DNA of 43,076 nt from an uncultured Fidelibacterota bacterium (lineage in GTDB: Bacteria > Fidelibacterota > Marinisomatia > Marinisomatales > TCS55), in assembly GCA_913049685.1 (NCBI GenBank), contig CAJWZD010000014.1, positions 1 to 43,076 on the forward strand, read 5' to 3'. Positions within the stretch are counted from its first letter, which is position 1. Each line of letters opens with the position of its first letter. Both the position numbers and the translations under genes were made by a program. The notes beneath the pieces were generated by a model. The model made no database searches. It was not told the DNA's origin and worked only from the letters and a program-made list of their open reading frames with translations. Shown one piece after another: positions 32,739 through 42,594 of the stretch.

Positions 32739-34583
32739 ATGAGCCGTGCTACGCAACAAGTGGAAGAAGTTGTAATTCGTTTTGCAGGTGATTCAGGAGA
32801 TGGTATGCAACTTACAGGTGGTCGCTTTACTGACACAACAGCTATTGTTGGTAATGATTTAAGTACCCTTCCAGATTTTCCTGCTGAAATTCGTGCTCCT
32901 GCTGGATCACTTGCAGGTGTGAGTGCATTCCAAATCAAATTCAGTTCAAAAGACATTCATACTCCTGGAGACACGCCGGATGTTTTGGTAGCAATGAATC
33001 CAGCGGCGCTACAGGTTCATCAAAAAGAAGTAAAGCCTGGAGGTACGATAATATGCAATGCCAATGCGTTTACTCCTAAAAATTTAAAACTTGCTGGGTA
33101 CGAAACCAACCCACTTGAAGATAAAACTCTTGATGATTACTTTACTCTTTACTCTATTGAAATGGGAAAGATGGTAACACTTGCATGTGAAGGCCTTGAT
33201 TTGTCTTCAAAAATTGTTGACAGATCTAAGAATTTATATGCATTAGGTCTTCTTTTCTGGATATATGATCGGCCTTTGCAGCCAACAAAAGATTGGCTTG
33301 AAGTTAAATTTGGAAAAAAACCAGAATTGGTTGAAGCAAATGTTAGGTCTCTTGAAGCCGGTTACAATTACGGAGATACAACTGAAATTTTTACTACACG
33401 CTACAAAGTAGATAAGGCAAATCTACCACCTGGGAAATACAGAAATATTATGGGAAATAATGCCCTCTCAATGGGACTGGCAGCTGCAGCTGAAAAATCA
33501 AAACTAGGCATGTTTTTTGGCGGATACCCTATTACTCCAGCTAGCGATATACTTCATACCTTATCCGCCTGGAAACATCTTGGGATTAAGACATTTCAAG
33601 CAGAAGATGAAATAGCTGGAATCACTTCTGTTATAGGTGCTGCTTTTACGGGAGGTCTTGGCGTTACGGCTACATCTGGTCCAGGCATAGCGCTCAAAAG
33701 CGAGGCCATGGGTTTAGCAGTAATAGCAGAATTACCATTGGTAGTTATCAATGTTCAAAGAGGGGGTCCAAGCACGGGTCTTCCGACAAAAACTGAGCAG
33801 TCTGACTTGCTACAGGCTATGTATTGTAGAAACGGAGAAGCGCCATTACCAGTACTTGCATCTTCAACTCCAGGCGATTGTTTCTTCGCTGCATATGAGG
33901 CTTGTCGAATAGCTGTAAAATATATGACACCAGTTGTTTTGTTAACGGATGGTTATTTAGCTAACGGCTCAGAGCCGTGGCAGATTCCAGCATTAAAAGA
34001 TTTACCAGACTTTAAAGTTAAATTTGCCGATAAATCTAATATTTCGGATGGTCAGTTTATGGCATATCTTCGAAATAAAGATACGCTCGCAAGGCCATGG
34101 GCAATTCCAGGAACAAAAGGTCTTGAGCACCGCATTGGTGGTATTGAGAAAGAAGATGTAACTGGTAATGTGAATTATGATCCAGATAACCATCATCATA
34201 TGGTTAAAACTCGCGAACAAAAAGTTAAAAACATCGCAAATGAATTTGATCCTACCGAAATTTTTGGAAAGAAGAGTGGGGATTTGCTTATTTTGAGTTG
34301 GGGTGGAACCATGGGTGCATGCCGATCAGCTGCAGAGGCACTTCAAGATGAAAAGTTTAAAGTTAGCCATTTAAACTTGCGTTGGTTAAACCCTTTTCCA
34401 AATGATCTTGGTGAAATTTTAATTAAATTTAAAAATGTTTTAATACCAGAAATTAATAACGGTCAACTAATCAAAATGATTCGTGCAGAATACTTAGTTG
34501 ATGCTAAAGGATTAAATCTTGTTAGAGGTAAGCCTATTAGCTCGGATGATATTCAACACACAGTTAAGGAAATGATAGGTTAA
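32739..34583 (+). CDS. korA: 2-oxoglutarate:ferredoxin oxidoreductase alpha subunit (fused gamma-alpha)
   Basis: The 614-residue protein is the fused gamma-alpha chain of a 2-oxoacid:ferredoxin oxidoreductase, which makes acyl-CoA and reduced ferredoxin. The gamma domain comes first (RFAGDSGDGMQLTGG, DFPAEIRAPAGSLAGVSAFQ). It is followed from about residue 235 by the alpha domain with YPITPASD at 263-270 and the QAEDEIAGITSVIGAAF segment. The fused order and the partner gene are typical of KorAB; substrate assignment to 2-oxoglutarate rests on this resemblance and on the adjacent fumarase. AAGGA lies 6 nt before the ATG. The stop is 5 nt before korB. Confidence 0.9.
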   Translation: MSRATQQVEEVVIRFAGDSGDGMQLTGGRFTDTTAIVGNDLSTLPDFPAEIRAPAGSLAGVSAFQIKFSSKDIHTPGDTPDVLVAMNPAALQVHQKEVKPGGTIICNANAFTPKNLKLAGYETNPLEDKTLDDYFTLYSIEMGKMVTLACEGLDLSSKIVDRSKNLYALGLLFWIYDRPLQPTKDWLEVKFGKKPELVEANVRSLEAGYNYGDTTEIFTTRYKVDKANLPPGKYRNIMGNNALSMGLAAAAEKSKLGMFFGGYPITPASDILHTLSAWKHLGIKTFQAEDEIAGITSVIGAAFTGGLGVTATSGPGIALKSEAMGLAVIAELPLVVINVQRGGPSTGLPTKTEQSDLLQAMYCRNGEAPLPVLASSTPGDCFFAAYEACRIAVKYMTPVVLLTDGYLANGSEPWQIPALKDLPDFKVKFADKSNISDGQFMAYLRNKDTLARPWAIPGTKGLEHRIGGIEKEDVTGNVNYDPDNHHHMVKTREQKVKNIANEFDPTEIFGKKSGDLLILSWGGTMGACRSAAEALQDEKFKVSHLNLRWLNPFPNDLGEILIKFKNVLIPEINNGQLIKMIRAEYLVDAKGLNLVRGKPISSDDIQHTVKEMIG

Positions 34584-34588
34584 ATACT

Positions 34589-35815
34589 ATGGCAGATTCA
34601 AAAACAAAGTCAAATCAAACACAAAGTCCAGAGGAAATACTCGCAACAGTTGTTAATCATGCGCTGGATGGTAATGATGTGCCTCTAAACACTTTAGACA
34701 ATAAAGTTATTAAAGCTAAGGCCAAGGCAATGATTGTTAGGATAAATAAAGGAACCGCAGAGCGGCCTGAAATGCCAACCAACTCCACACAAGTTGAAAC
34801 CACCACATCAGCGCCATCAGCTTATACCAGAAAAGATTTTACATCCGATCAAGCAGTTAGGTGGTGCCCTGGTTGTGGTGACTATTCTATTTTAGCTCAA
34901 ACCCAAAAAGTATTCCCTGACCTTGGTAGAAAAAAGGAAGACTTCGTTTTTGTTTCTGGAATAGGTTGCTCTAGTCGTTTCCCTTACTATATGGATACTT
35001 TTGGGTTCCATACTATTCATGGAAGAGCACCTGCCGTAGCAACTGGCGTCAAGTTGGCGAACCCTGATCTTTCTGTTTGGGTGGTTACTGGTGATGGAGA
35101 TTCACTCTCCATTGGTGGAAATCATACTATCCATATGTTGAGAAGAAATCTTGATCTTAACGTAATGTTGTTCAATAATCGTATTTATGGTTTGACTAAA
35201 GGCCAATATTCTCCGACATCTGAAGTTGGAAAAGTTACAAAATCTACCCCAATGGGTTCTTTAGATGGCCCTTTTAATCCTTTGTCTTTAGCGCTTGGAG
35301 CAGGAGCTACTTTTGTTTCACGCACTTTGGATAAAGAGTCAAAACATATGCAGGATATAATCAATCAATCTTATAATCACAAAGGAACCTCCTTTATTGA
35401 GATTTATCAAAATTGTAATATCTTTAACGATGGCGCTTTTTCATCTTTAACTGATCGTGATACAAAGTCTGATACTGTTTTATTATTAGAGGACGGTCAG
35501 CCGATGGTATTTGGTGCTGAAAAAAATAAAGGAATTAGGCTTGATGGAAACATTCCCAAGGTATTTGAATTTGGAGATAAACTAAATATCGATGATGCAT
35601 TAGTTCATGATAAAAAAGATTATATAATTGCATCTTTATTAGCAAATATGACATATAACCCTGATTTTCCAGACCCATTAGGTGTTTTTTATGCAATCGA
35701 TATGCCAACCTACGAGGACTTAATAGTTGATCAAATCAATGATGCAATTAAAAAGAAACCAAAAGGCTCCGTCCAGCAATTATTAGATTCGGGTGATAAT
35801 TGGGTAGTTAAATAG
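34589..35815 (+). CDS. korB: 2-oxoglutarate:ferredoxin oxidoreductase beta subunit
   Basis: The 408-residue beta subunit binds thiamine diphosphate and a 4Fe-4S cluster. The TPP motif is GDGDSLSIGGNHTIH (168-182) with NNRIYGLTKGQ. The cluster cysteines are Cys93 and Cys96 (WCPGCGD), Cys127 (GIGCSSR) and Cys276 (YQNCNIF). An extra N-terminal region of about 80 residues precedes the catalytic domain; it is polar and low in complexity towards its end (Thr/Ser/Pro-rich linker) and not found in most KorB. It starts 5 nt after korA. Function and partner are clear, the extension is not. Confidence 0.92.
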   Translation: MADSKTKSNQTQSPEEILATVVNHALDGNDVPLNTLDNKVIKAKAKAMIVRINKGTAERPEMPTNSTQVETTTSAPSAYTRKDFTSDQAVRWCPGCGDYSILAQTQKVFPDLGRKKEDFVFVSGIGCSSRFPYYMDTFGFHTIHGRAPAVATGVKLANPDLSVWVVTGDGDSLSIGGNHTIHMLRRNLDLNVMLFNNRIYGLTKGQYSPTSEVGKVTKSTPMGSLDGPFNPLSLALGAGATFVSRTLDKESKHMQDIINQSYNHKGTSFIEIYQNCNIFNDGAFSSLTDRDTKSDTVLLLEDGQPMVFGAEKNKGIRLDGNIPKVFEFGDKLNIDDALVHDKKDYIIASLLANMTYNPDFPDPLGVFYAIDMPTYEDLIVDQINDAIKKKPKGSVQQLLDSGDNWVVK

Positions 35816-35824
35816 AAGAAAATC

Positions 35825-37219
35825 TTGGAATACCGAAAAGAAAAAGACAGTATGGGGATTCTTGAAGTACCGAATGATAGGTACTACGGAGCTCAAACTC
35901 AGAGGTCGCTCCAAAATTTTAAAATAGGTGGTGAAAAATTTCAACGTGAACTAATTAAGTCATATGGAATTTTAAAAAAAGCCGCAGCGCTGACAAATCA
36001 TGCTGCAGGAAAATTAGATTCCAATATTTCCAATGCCATTATTGAATCTGCAGGGGAAGTAATCAATGGGAAACTAGATGATCATTTCCCGCTAGTTGTC
36101 TGGCAGACAGGATCTGGCACACAATCAAATATGAATTTCAATGAAGTGATTGCTAATCGCGCAATTGAGATCTTGGGAGGTAAGATTGGAAGTAAGGAAC
36201 CTGTTCATCCCAATGATCATGTTAATATGTGTCAATCAACAAACGATACATTTCCCACTGCTATTAATATTGCTGCAGTTGATATGGTTTCCAATGAATT
36301 ATTACCTTCAATTAGGAAGCTGCATTCGTCTTTTGATAAAAAGGCTAATGAATTTGATTCAATAATTAAGCTTGGAAGGACACATCTTCAGGATGCGACT
36401 CCACTTAGCCTCGGACAAGAATTTTCGGGATACGCATCAGCACTAGATCATAATATTCAAAGAGTCGAATCTTCCTTGGAAAATTGCTTTGAGCTGTCCA
36501 TGGGCGGAACTGCAGTTGGTACAGGAATTAATACATTTGAGGGATTTGCAGAATCAGTAGCACAAAATATAGCCAAATTGACTGGATTGCCATTCAAGAC
36601 CGCACCGAATAAATTTGAAACATTAGCGGGTCAGGACAGCATTGTGGAGCTTTCTGGATCATTAAAAACATTGGCCGTATCTCTATTTAAAATCGCAAAT
36701 GATATTAGATGGCTAGCTAGCGGCCCTAGATCTGGAATTGGTGAAATTATAATCCCTTCAAATGAGCCAGGCTCATCAATCATGCCTGGAAAAGTTAACC
36801 CTACTCAATGTGAGGCGATGACCATGGTATGTACCCAAGTTATGGGTAACGATTTAACCATTTCAATTGCTGGAGCGAGTGGAAATTTTGAATTAAATGT
36901 TTACAGACCTGTGATTGCGTATAATATTATTCAATCAATTAGACTCTTAGCCGATGCATCTGATTCGTTTCGAGAAAATTGTGTGGATGGAATCACTCCT
37001 AATGAAGAAAAAATTAAAACAAATCTATACAATTCGCTTATGCTAGTGACAGCTTTGAATCCACACATTGGTTATGATAAAGCTGCCGAAGTAGCAAAAA
37101 AAGCACACGAAAATAACACATCATTAAGAGAAGCAATTATTGATTTAGGTTATATGTCAGGTGAGGATTTTGATGAGTTAGTTGATCCACAAAAAATGAT
37201 AAAACCTTCAAAAAAATAG
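35825..37219 (+). CDS. fumC: Fumarate hydratase class II
   Basis: The 464-residue enzyme interconverts fumarate and malate in the TCA cycle without an Fe-S cluster. The family signature [13 protein letters not shown] is present near residue 318, with [19 protein letters not shown] and [17 protein letters not shown]. The start is a TTG at 35825-35827. I prefer it to the ATG nine codons later because the segment [24 protein letters not shown] begins as in other class II fumarases (the EYRxEKDSMG part). It lies 9 nt after korB and joins the oxoacid oxidoreductase in one operon. Aspartase is the closest alternative, but the sequence details favour fumarase. Confidence 0.94.
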   Translation: MEYRKEKDSMGILEVPNDRYYGAQTQRSLQNFKIGGEKFQRELIKSYGILKKAAALTNHAAGKLDSNISNAIIESAGEVINGKLDDHFPLVVWQTGSGTQSNMNFNEVIANRAIEILGGKIGSKEPVHPNDHVNMCQSTNDTFPTAINIAAVDMVSNELLPSIRKLHSSFDKKANEFDSIIKLGRTHLQDATPLSLGQEFSGYASALDHNIQRVESSLENCFELSMGGTAVGTGINTFEGFAESVAQNIAKLTGLPFKTAPNKFETLAGQDSIVELSGSLKTLAVSLFKIANDIRWLASGPRSGIGEIIIPSNEPGSSIMPGKVNPTQCEAMTMVCTQVMGNDLTISIAGASGNFELNVYRPVIAYNIIQSIRLLADASDSFRENCVDGITPNEEKIKTNLYNSLMLVTALNPHIGYDKAAEVAKKAHENNTSLREAIIDLGYMSGEDFDELVDPQKMIKPSKK

Positions 37220-37299
37220 TTTTTTTGATTGAAGCTATTCCTCAGCCAACCAGCATTTTTTATTTCAATTTTTTTAAAATTCTAATTATGCACTAGAAA

Positions 37300-39423
37300 A
37301 TGATCTCTTTTGAGCTTATCCTAAAATATTTAAAAGCAGCAGTTGTGGTATCAATATTAGGAGCGATAAGTGTAATCGCATTTGTTTTTTATTTAGCCCA
37401 AAATCTACCATCTCTTGATCAGCTTGAAAATTATGACCCAGATCTTATTACCAGAATTTATTCAGCAGATGGAGAGGTCCTTGATGAGCTATTTTTTGAA
37501 AAAAGGATTTTCGTAAGCTTGGACCAGATTCCAAATAATATGAAAAATGCCGTAATTGCATCTGAGGATAGAAGGTTTTATAATCATTGGGGGATCGATT
37601 CAAAAAGTATTTTACGAGCTGTAGTCATCAATATTATTAATCTTGGATACGAGCAAGGCTTTAGTTCGCTAACACAGCAAGTTGCCAGAACATTGTATGA
37701 CACCATTGGATTTAAAAAGACTATCACAAGAAAAATAAAAGAAATTATTACTGCTATTCAAATTGAAAGAACCTATACAAAAGATGAGATTCTCGAAATG
37801 TATTTGAATAATGTACATTTTGGTCACGGCACCTACGGCGTTCAAGTCGCTGCAAAAAGATATTTTAAAAAAGACGTGTCTTTATTGACTCTAGGTGAAA
37901 GTGCGATGCTTGTTGGTATTTTGCCTGCTCCAGCAAGATTTTCGCCAATCACGTATCCCGAGCGAGCACATTATAAAAGGAATGTTGTCTTACGTGTAAT
38001 GCGTGATGAAAAGTTTATAAATAAAGATATGTTTCTTGAGGCAAGAGCTATTGAAAGAGAGAATGTAACAGCAAATCAAGCTAAAGGCATTGCTCCCTAC
38101 TTTACAGAATACGTTAGAAGAACAATGGAAAAGGAGGACGATAGGCTCGGAGTAAATATCTATAGAGATGGACTTAAAATATATACTACGCTTGACTCAC
38201 GATTACAACACGTTGCTGAAGAATCATTAATAAAAATCATTAAGCAAAATCAAAGTAAGCTCAATAGCAGGCTTTTTAGCGATGAAGATGAATTTTCACA
38301 ATTAGCATATCTTGGAATATTTCCAGAGGATACGGTAAAAATGATGATGGAAGGCGATTCTGCGCTATACAAAGAATTGCGAAATAAGCTACTTGTTCAA
38401 GGAGCAATGGTAGCCCTTGATCCTAATTCAGGTGCGATATTAGCTATGGTAGGCGGAAGGCCAGACTATCACGATCAATACAATAGGGCAGTGCAGGCGC
38501 AAAGACAGCCTGGGTCAGTATTCAAACCAATTGTTTATACAACTGCTATTGATAATGGTTATCCTGTAACTAAGCAGCTTTTAAATCAGCCTTTGGTATT
38601 AAGAGTTTTAAACGCTGATGGTGAATGGGAAAAATGGATGCCGAGAAACTATGATGGCTCTACAAGCGGACTAACTTCTTTAAGAGAAGGTATTAGAAGG
38701 TCTGTGAATCTTATTGCAATTCGAGTGGTTAAAGAGCTGGTACCTGCCACAGAAATAAAATCTACAGCTAAACGAATGGGAATTACTACTGATATTAGAG
38801 CTGTTGATGCTATAGCTCTTGGAACGTCTGAGGTATATCTTTTGGATATGGTAAATGCATATTCAGCCTTTTCAAACAGAGGTCTTTTAAATCAGCCTTT
38901 TGGAATAACGCGCGTTGAGGATCGATATGGAAATATGATTAAAGAATACTTCCCAATTCGTGAGGAAGTGTTACGTGAAGAGTCAGCTTATGTTATGACA
39001 TCAATGCTCCAAACCGTTCTTGATAAGGGAACCGGCGGAAGTGCACGCTGGAAATACAACTTTTATCATCCTGCTGGAGGTAAAACTGGCACAACACAAA
39101 ATTGGACTGATGCATGGTTCGTTGGATTCTCAAAGCAAATCGCAGCAGGAGTATGGATGGGGGTTGATGATCCTAGAGTAAGTCTTGGTGAAGGTCAAGA
39201 TGGTTCAAAAGCAGCTCTTCCAGCCTGGGCAAGTTTCATGGCTGCGGCTCATGATACCTTAGGTTTAAAACGTCAAAAGTTTGAGCGACCTGATGGCGTA
39301 GTGGACTTTACCATCTGCACAGAAACCAAAGACAGACCCACAAATTTATGTTCTATTGAGAAAGAAATCTTTATAAAAGGAACTGAACCTTCGCAGATCT
39401 GCAAAGTCCATAGAATGAATTAA
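37300..39423 (+). CDS. Class A penicillin-binding protein 1A (transglycosylase/transpeptidase)
   Basis: The 707-residue protein polymerises and cross-links peptidoglycan. An N-terminal membrane anchor (about 10-33) is followed by the GT51 glycosyltransferase domain with the catalytic Glu89 in ASEDRRFYNHWGID and SSLTQQVARTLY. The transpeptidase domain has Ser406-Lys409 in GSVFKP, SVN near 467 and KTGTT near 594. All catalytic motifs are intact and the length is normal. It lies 80 nt after fumC in an AT-rich gap without a clear terminator. Its stop overlaps the convergent nucleoside phosphorylase stop by 4 nt. Confidence 0.95.
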   Translation: MISFELILKYLKAAVVVSILGAISVIAFVFYLAQNLPSLDQLENYDPDLITRIYSADGEVLDELFFEKRIFVSLDQIPNNMKNAVIASEDRRFYNHWGIDSKSILRAVVINIINLGYEQGFSSLTQQVARTLYDTIGFKKTITRKIKEIITAIQIERTYTKDEILEMYLNNVHFGHGTYGVQVAAKRYFKKDVSLLTLGESAMLVGILPAPARFSPITYPERAHYKRNVVLRVMRDEKFINKDMFLEARAIERENVTANQAKGIAPYFTEYVRRTMEKEDDRLGVNIYRDGLKIYTTLDSRLQHVAEESLIKIIKQNQSKLNSRLFSDEDEFSQLAYLGIFPEDTVKMMMEGDSALYKELRNKLLVQGAMVALDPNSGAILAMVGGRPDYHDQYNRAVQAQRQPGSVFKPIVYTTAIDNGYPVTKQLLNQPLVLRVLNADGEWEKWMPRNYDGSTSGLTSLREGIRRSVNLIAIRVVKELVPATEIKSTAKRMGITTDIRAVDAIALGTSEVYLLDMVNAYSAFSNRGLLNQPFGITRVEDRYGNMIKEYFPIREEVLREESAYVMTSMLQTVLDKGTGGSARWKYNFYHPAGGKTGTTQNWTDAWFVGFSKQIAAGVWMGVDDPRVSLGEGQDGSKAALPAWASFMAAAHDTLGLKRQKFERPDGVVDFTICTETKDRPTNLCSIEKEIFIKGTEPSQICKVHRMN

Positions 39424-40709
39424 TCTCTAAATATCATTGCTAGAGATTCAACTTTTTCTTCCGCAATCTGAAAAGTTTCTTTTAGCTGTGAATAAGCCTG
39501 ATTGAGTTTGTTTTCATTAGAACCAAAGCATTGCATTATAGAGTCCCCTTTATTCACCTGATCACCTACTTTTGCATTGAATGCAATACCAGCAGTATTA
39601 TCTAAATTATCATTCTTATTTATTCTCCCGCATCCCATCTGAACTGCTGCCCATCCCAATGCGGTTGTGTCAAACGATTTTATAAAACCATTTTTTTCAG
39701 ATATAACTTTTTTTGAAAATAAGGGCTCATTGAGCTCACTTGTCTTTCCAATATAACCGCCCTGGTTGAATACCATTTCTTCAAACTTATCATAAGCATC
39801 GCCACTATCGATACATTGTCTTTGCATCTCAATTGCCTTAGAAGGATTATCTGTTAATCCTGAATCAATAATTAATTTACTTCCAAGTTCGAAAACAACA
39901 TCCATTAAATCAATAGCCCCATTCCCTTTAAGCGCTTCAATAGATTCATTGATCTCACACCACATACCAGCGGTTCTACCTAAGGGCTGATTCATGTTTG
40001 AATAGACTATATTTGTTGTAACATTAAATTTTTCGCCTACATACTTTAATAAATTCCCCAACTGTTTTCCTTCTGCTAGGGTGCGCATGAACGCGCCGTT
40101 CCCAATTTTAATATCTAAAACCAGTCCATCAATACCTTCGGCAATTTTTTTACTCATTATTGATCCACAGATCAAAGGGTTTGAATCAATGGTTCCGGTA
40201 ACATCTCTTAAGGCATATATTTTTTTATCTGCAGGGCAAATGGTATTGGTTTGCGACATAATGCAGAGCCCAGATCTTTCGACATTTTTTTTAAAATCGG
40301 TAATGCTAAGATCGGTCTTGAAGCCTGGTATTGTTTCAAGTTTATCAATAGTGCCGCCTGTATGACCTAGGCTTCGACCTGCCAACATTGGAACTGCGAT
40401 TCCCAATGCAGCTAATACAGGACCAAGAATGATTGAAACCTTATCTCCAACACCGCCGGTGGAGTGCTTGTCTGCTACAAAAGATCCAAGATTTGAAAAA
40501 TCTATAGTTTCACCGGAATCAATCATAATTTGAGTAAGAGAGACTATCTCATCTATTTCCATTCCTTTTAAATGGATAGATTTTAAAAATTTACCCATAC
40601 TGCTATCATCAATAGCATTATCAACATACGACTTGATAACGAATTCAAGCTCATTATCAGTTAGAGGGTCACCCTCAAGTTTTTTATTCGTTATTTTTTG
40701 GACGTCCAC
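39420..40709 (-). CDS. deoA: Pyrimidine-nucleoside / thymidine phosphorylase
   Basis: The 429-residue enzyme splits thymidine or uridine with phosphate for nucleoside salvage. The phosphate-binding KHSTGGVGDK starts at Lys81, and the family signature GRSLGHTGGTIDKLE is at 111-125. The start is a GTG at 40707-40709, supported because the protein then begins VQKITNKKLEGDPLTDNELE as in relatives; no Shine-Dalgarno is visible. It overlaps the end of the LptF/G-type gene by 26 nt, so it is co-transcribed and probably translationally coupled. Whether it prefers thymidine only or both pyrimidines cannot be told. Confidence 0.93.
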   Translation of the reverse strand: MDVQKITNKKLEGDPLTDNELEFVIKSYVDNAIDDSSMGKFLKSIHLKGMEIDEIVSLTQIMIDSGETIDFSNLGSFVADKHSTGGVGDKVSIILGPVLAALGIAVPMLAGRSLGHTGGTIDKLETIPGFKTDLSITDFKKNVERSGLCIMSQTNTICPADKKIYALRDVTGTIDSNPLICGSIMSKKIAEGIDGLVLDIKIGNGAFMRTLAEGKQLGNLLKYVGEKFNVTTNIVYSNMNQPLGRTAGMWCEINESIEALKGNGAIDLMDVVFELGSKLIIDSGLTDNPSKAIEMQRQCIDSGDAYDKFEEMVFNQGGYIGKTSELNEPLFSKKVISEKNGFIKSFDTTALGWAAVQMGCGRINKNDNLDNTAGIAFNAKVGDQVNKGDSIMQCFGSNENKLNQAYSQLKETFQIAEEKVESLAMIFRD

Positions 40710-42072
40710 TTTTTAAAAGTTTTTTTATAAAATTAAATCCAGATCTTAAAGGGGCTTGCTCTCTTATAGTATAGAGTATTAAATACATTGATATTATTAA
40801 GAGGATAACATTTGGAGACCACACGCCAACTACAGGAGAAACGATATTTCGATCTGCAAGGTCTTCTCCACCTATCATCATTATATAGTATATCAGAAAA
40901 AATCCAAATGAAAGTCCTACGGCTATGGTAAATCCACCTTTTCTAAATAAAACACCTAAAGATGCGCCGGTCATTACAAATAAAATGCATGCGACTGGGA
41001 GCGAAAACTTCTTATGCAACTCCACTTCATATTTGTTACTAGATTTGGCGTAGCTACGTAAAAGATTATACTCATTCCTTAGCTGTCTTTCAGTAATATT
41101 TATGTCTTTTTCTTTTTTATACTTTTCATCAGCAGTAAATGAGGAGTCTGCACTATACGCTTTTTTATAGTCAGATAGAAAAACCTGAGATTCATCAAAT
41201 GTAGCAGGTACAATACTATCAAGACCAGTTCGTGTAAATGCTCTTCCTATTCTTGAATTGACTATACTAATCCTATTTGATATGTTTTCTCTTTTATTAA
41301 AGATCATTGGAACCGTCATCTCCCTATCAGATCTACTAGTTGTATCTCTTCGATTCAAGAATAGGTCATCAGCGGCAATAGTTATTTTATGTTTATCAAA
41401 TTCTATTCTTCTATAATTCCCAAAATCACGCGTATCCAACTCATGGATTTCTCCATCAAACATATCTAGAACGATAGCATCATCAATTGTTGAAAGTTCC
41501 CCGGTCTTTGAGTGAATGCTTGTTTGCGTTTGACCGGAGCCTTTACTGAATATTCGTACATCTTTTAAAGTATCTCCTTCTTTGTCACGTATGATCATAC
41601 TATAACTTGGAAGGTCATCCATGAAATAACCTGGTTCAATATTAAGGTCGGGACGTTTTCTGTAGATATCACCTGATAGCATTCTAGCTTTAAAGTTCAT
41701 TTCAGGCATAATGAATGAATTAAATAAAATCAATACTGCGGATATGGCCATACCAAAAAGAATTGCGGGCCTTAGAATTGTGTTAAAGCTAATTCCAGAT
41801 GCGCGCATTGCTGTTATTTCATTGTCCTCTGAAAACTGCCCAAATGACATTAAAGCAGCTACAAGAACAGCCATAGGAACTGACAACGCTGCAATCCAAC
41901 CAAGGTTTAAAAATAGATACTCAAAAATAGTTCCTATGTCGAGACCTTTTCCAATAAATCTATCAATTGCCCTAAGAAGAAATTGTGTAAAAAGAACAAA
42001 AATAATAATAAGAAGCGAAAACATAAATGGCATCAGAAGCTGTTTAAGTATATATCTAGTAAGTAGTCGCAT
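40684..42072 (-). CDS. LptF/LptG-family lipopolysaccharide export permease
   Basis: The 462-residue inner-membrane protein belongs to the YjgP/YjgQ family, the permease of the LptB2FG complex that extracts LPS for transport to the outer membrane. Three N-terminal helices (about 12-35, 55-78, 98-122) are followed by a large periplasmic beta-jellyroll-type domain. Three more helices come at the C-terminus (about 355-375, 380-400, 412-432). The family segment EDNEITAMRASGIS is present. Only one member is in this window, so its partner is elsewhere. No Shine-Dalgarno precedes the ATG. It starts about 130 nt from the tRNA-His gene and heads a two-gene operon with deoA. Confidence 0.9.
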   Translation of the reverse strand: MRLLTRYILKQLLMPFMFSLLIIIFVLFTQFLLRAIDRFIGKGLDIGTIFEYLFLNLGWIAALSVPMAVLVAALMSFGQFSEDNEITAMRASGISFNTILRPAILFGMAISAVLILFNSFIMPEMNFKARMLSGDIYRKRPDLNIEPGYFMDDLPSYSMIIRDKEGDTLKDVRIFSKGSGQTQTSIHSKTGELSTIDDAIVLDMFDGEIHELDTRDFGNYRRIEFDKHKITIAADDLFLNRRDTTSRSDREMTVPMIFNKRENISNRISIVNSRIGRAFTRTGLDSIVPATFDESQVFLSDYKKAYSADSSFTADEKYKKEKDINITERQLRNEYNLLRSYAKSSNKYEVELHKKFSLPVACILFVMTGASLGVLFRKGGFTIAVGLSFGFFLIYYIMMIGGEDLADRNIVSPVVGVWSPNVILLIISMYLILYTIREQAPLRSGFNFIKKLLKSGRPKNNE

Positions 42073-42203
42073 GCTTAAAATTACAACATAATCAACAAAT
42101 TTGGTTCTAAAGCTAATTCTTGGTTAAATAAAAAATCTTTTTCACATGAACACGTAATAATGCTAATTTAGCCGGCTTCAATAAGTGAGATTTCAGTTTG
42201 TAT

Positions 42204-42278
42204 GGTGGGTGTAGCTCAACTGGTTAGAGCACCTGTTTGTGGCACAGGAGGCTGTGGGTTCAAGTCCCATCACTCACC
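42204..42278 (+). tRNA. tRNA-His (GTG)
   Basis: A full cloverleaf is visible: acceptor GTGGGTG/CACTCAC, D stem GCTC/GAGC, anticodon stem CCTGT/ACAGG around TTGTGGC (anticodon GTG), and T arm with TTCAAGT. G at 42204 and C at 42278 form the extra G-1:C73 pair diagnostic of tRNA-His. The 3' CCA is not encoded in full. Confidence 0.96.
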
Positions 42279-42299
42279 CAATTGATCAAAAATTTATTT

Positions 42300-42374
42300 C
42301 GGGGTGTGGCGCAGTCCGGTTAGCGCACCTGCTTTGGGAGCAGGGGGTCGGGAGTTCGAATCTCTCCACCCCGA
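42300..42374 (+). tRNA. tRNA-Pro (TGG)
   Basis: A full cloverleaf is visible: acceptor CGGGGTG/CACCCCG, D stem GCGC/GCGC, anticodon stem CCTGC/GCAGG around TTTGGGA (anticodon TGG), T arm GGGAG-TTCGAAT-CTCTC, discriminator A. It lies 21 nt after tRNA-His and is surely co-transcribed. CCA is not encoded. Confidence 0.96.
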
Positions 42375-42403
42375 CATGAGGATAACCCTCAATTATAGAC
42401 ATA

Positions 42404-42430
42404 AAGCCCTTCTTTACTGAGGGGCTTTTT
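42404..42430 (+). terminator. Rho-independent terminator after the tRNA genes
   Basis: AAGCCCTTC (42404-42412) pairs with GAGGGGCTT (42419-42427) around a six-base loop, with one G-T pair, followed by T residues and a further T-rich run. It fits as the end of the tRNA-His/tRNA-Pro transcript. Confidence 0.85.
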
Positions 42431-42473
42431 GTTTTGTGTTAAGTATCGTATCATATCGCAATATATATCAAAA

Positions 42474-42507
42474 GGTAGAACTGTTTGGGGTAGAACTGGG
42501 GTAGAAC
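42474..42507. repeat. Three short direct repeats (GGTAGAAC core)
   Basis: GGTAGAACTG (42474-42483), GGGGTAGAACTG (42487-42498) and GGGGTAGAAC (42498-42507) stand in close tandem, about 100 nt downstream of tRNA-Pro. The spacing is 12-15 nt, far too short for CRISPR. They might be part of an attachment or regulatory site, or a local duplication. Confidence 0.55.
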
Positions 42508-42594
42508 AAGCCCCGTATCCGTTCATCACAACTCTTGATTGCGTGGATATATAATTTATAGTATGTTATAGATTATATAAATCAAGGATTTAGT

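Noticed and set aside
42474-42507. CRISPR-like array
   Set aside because: Repeats are only 8-12 nt and lie almost without spacers.
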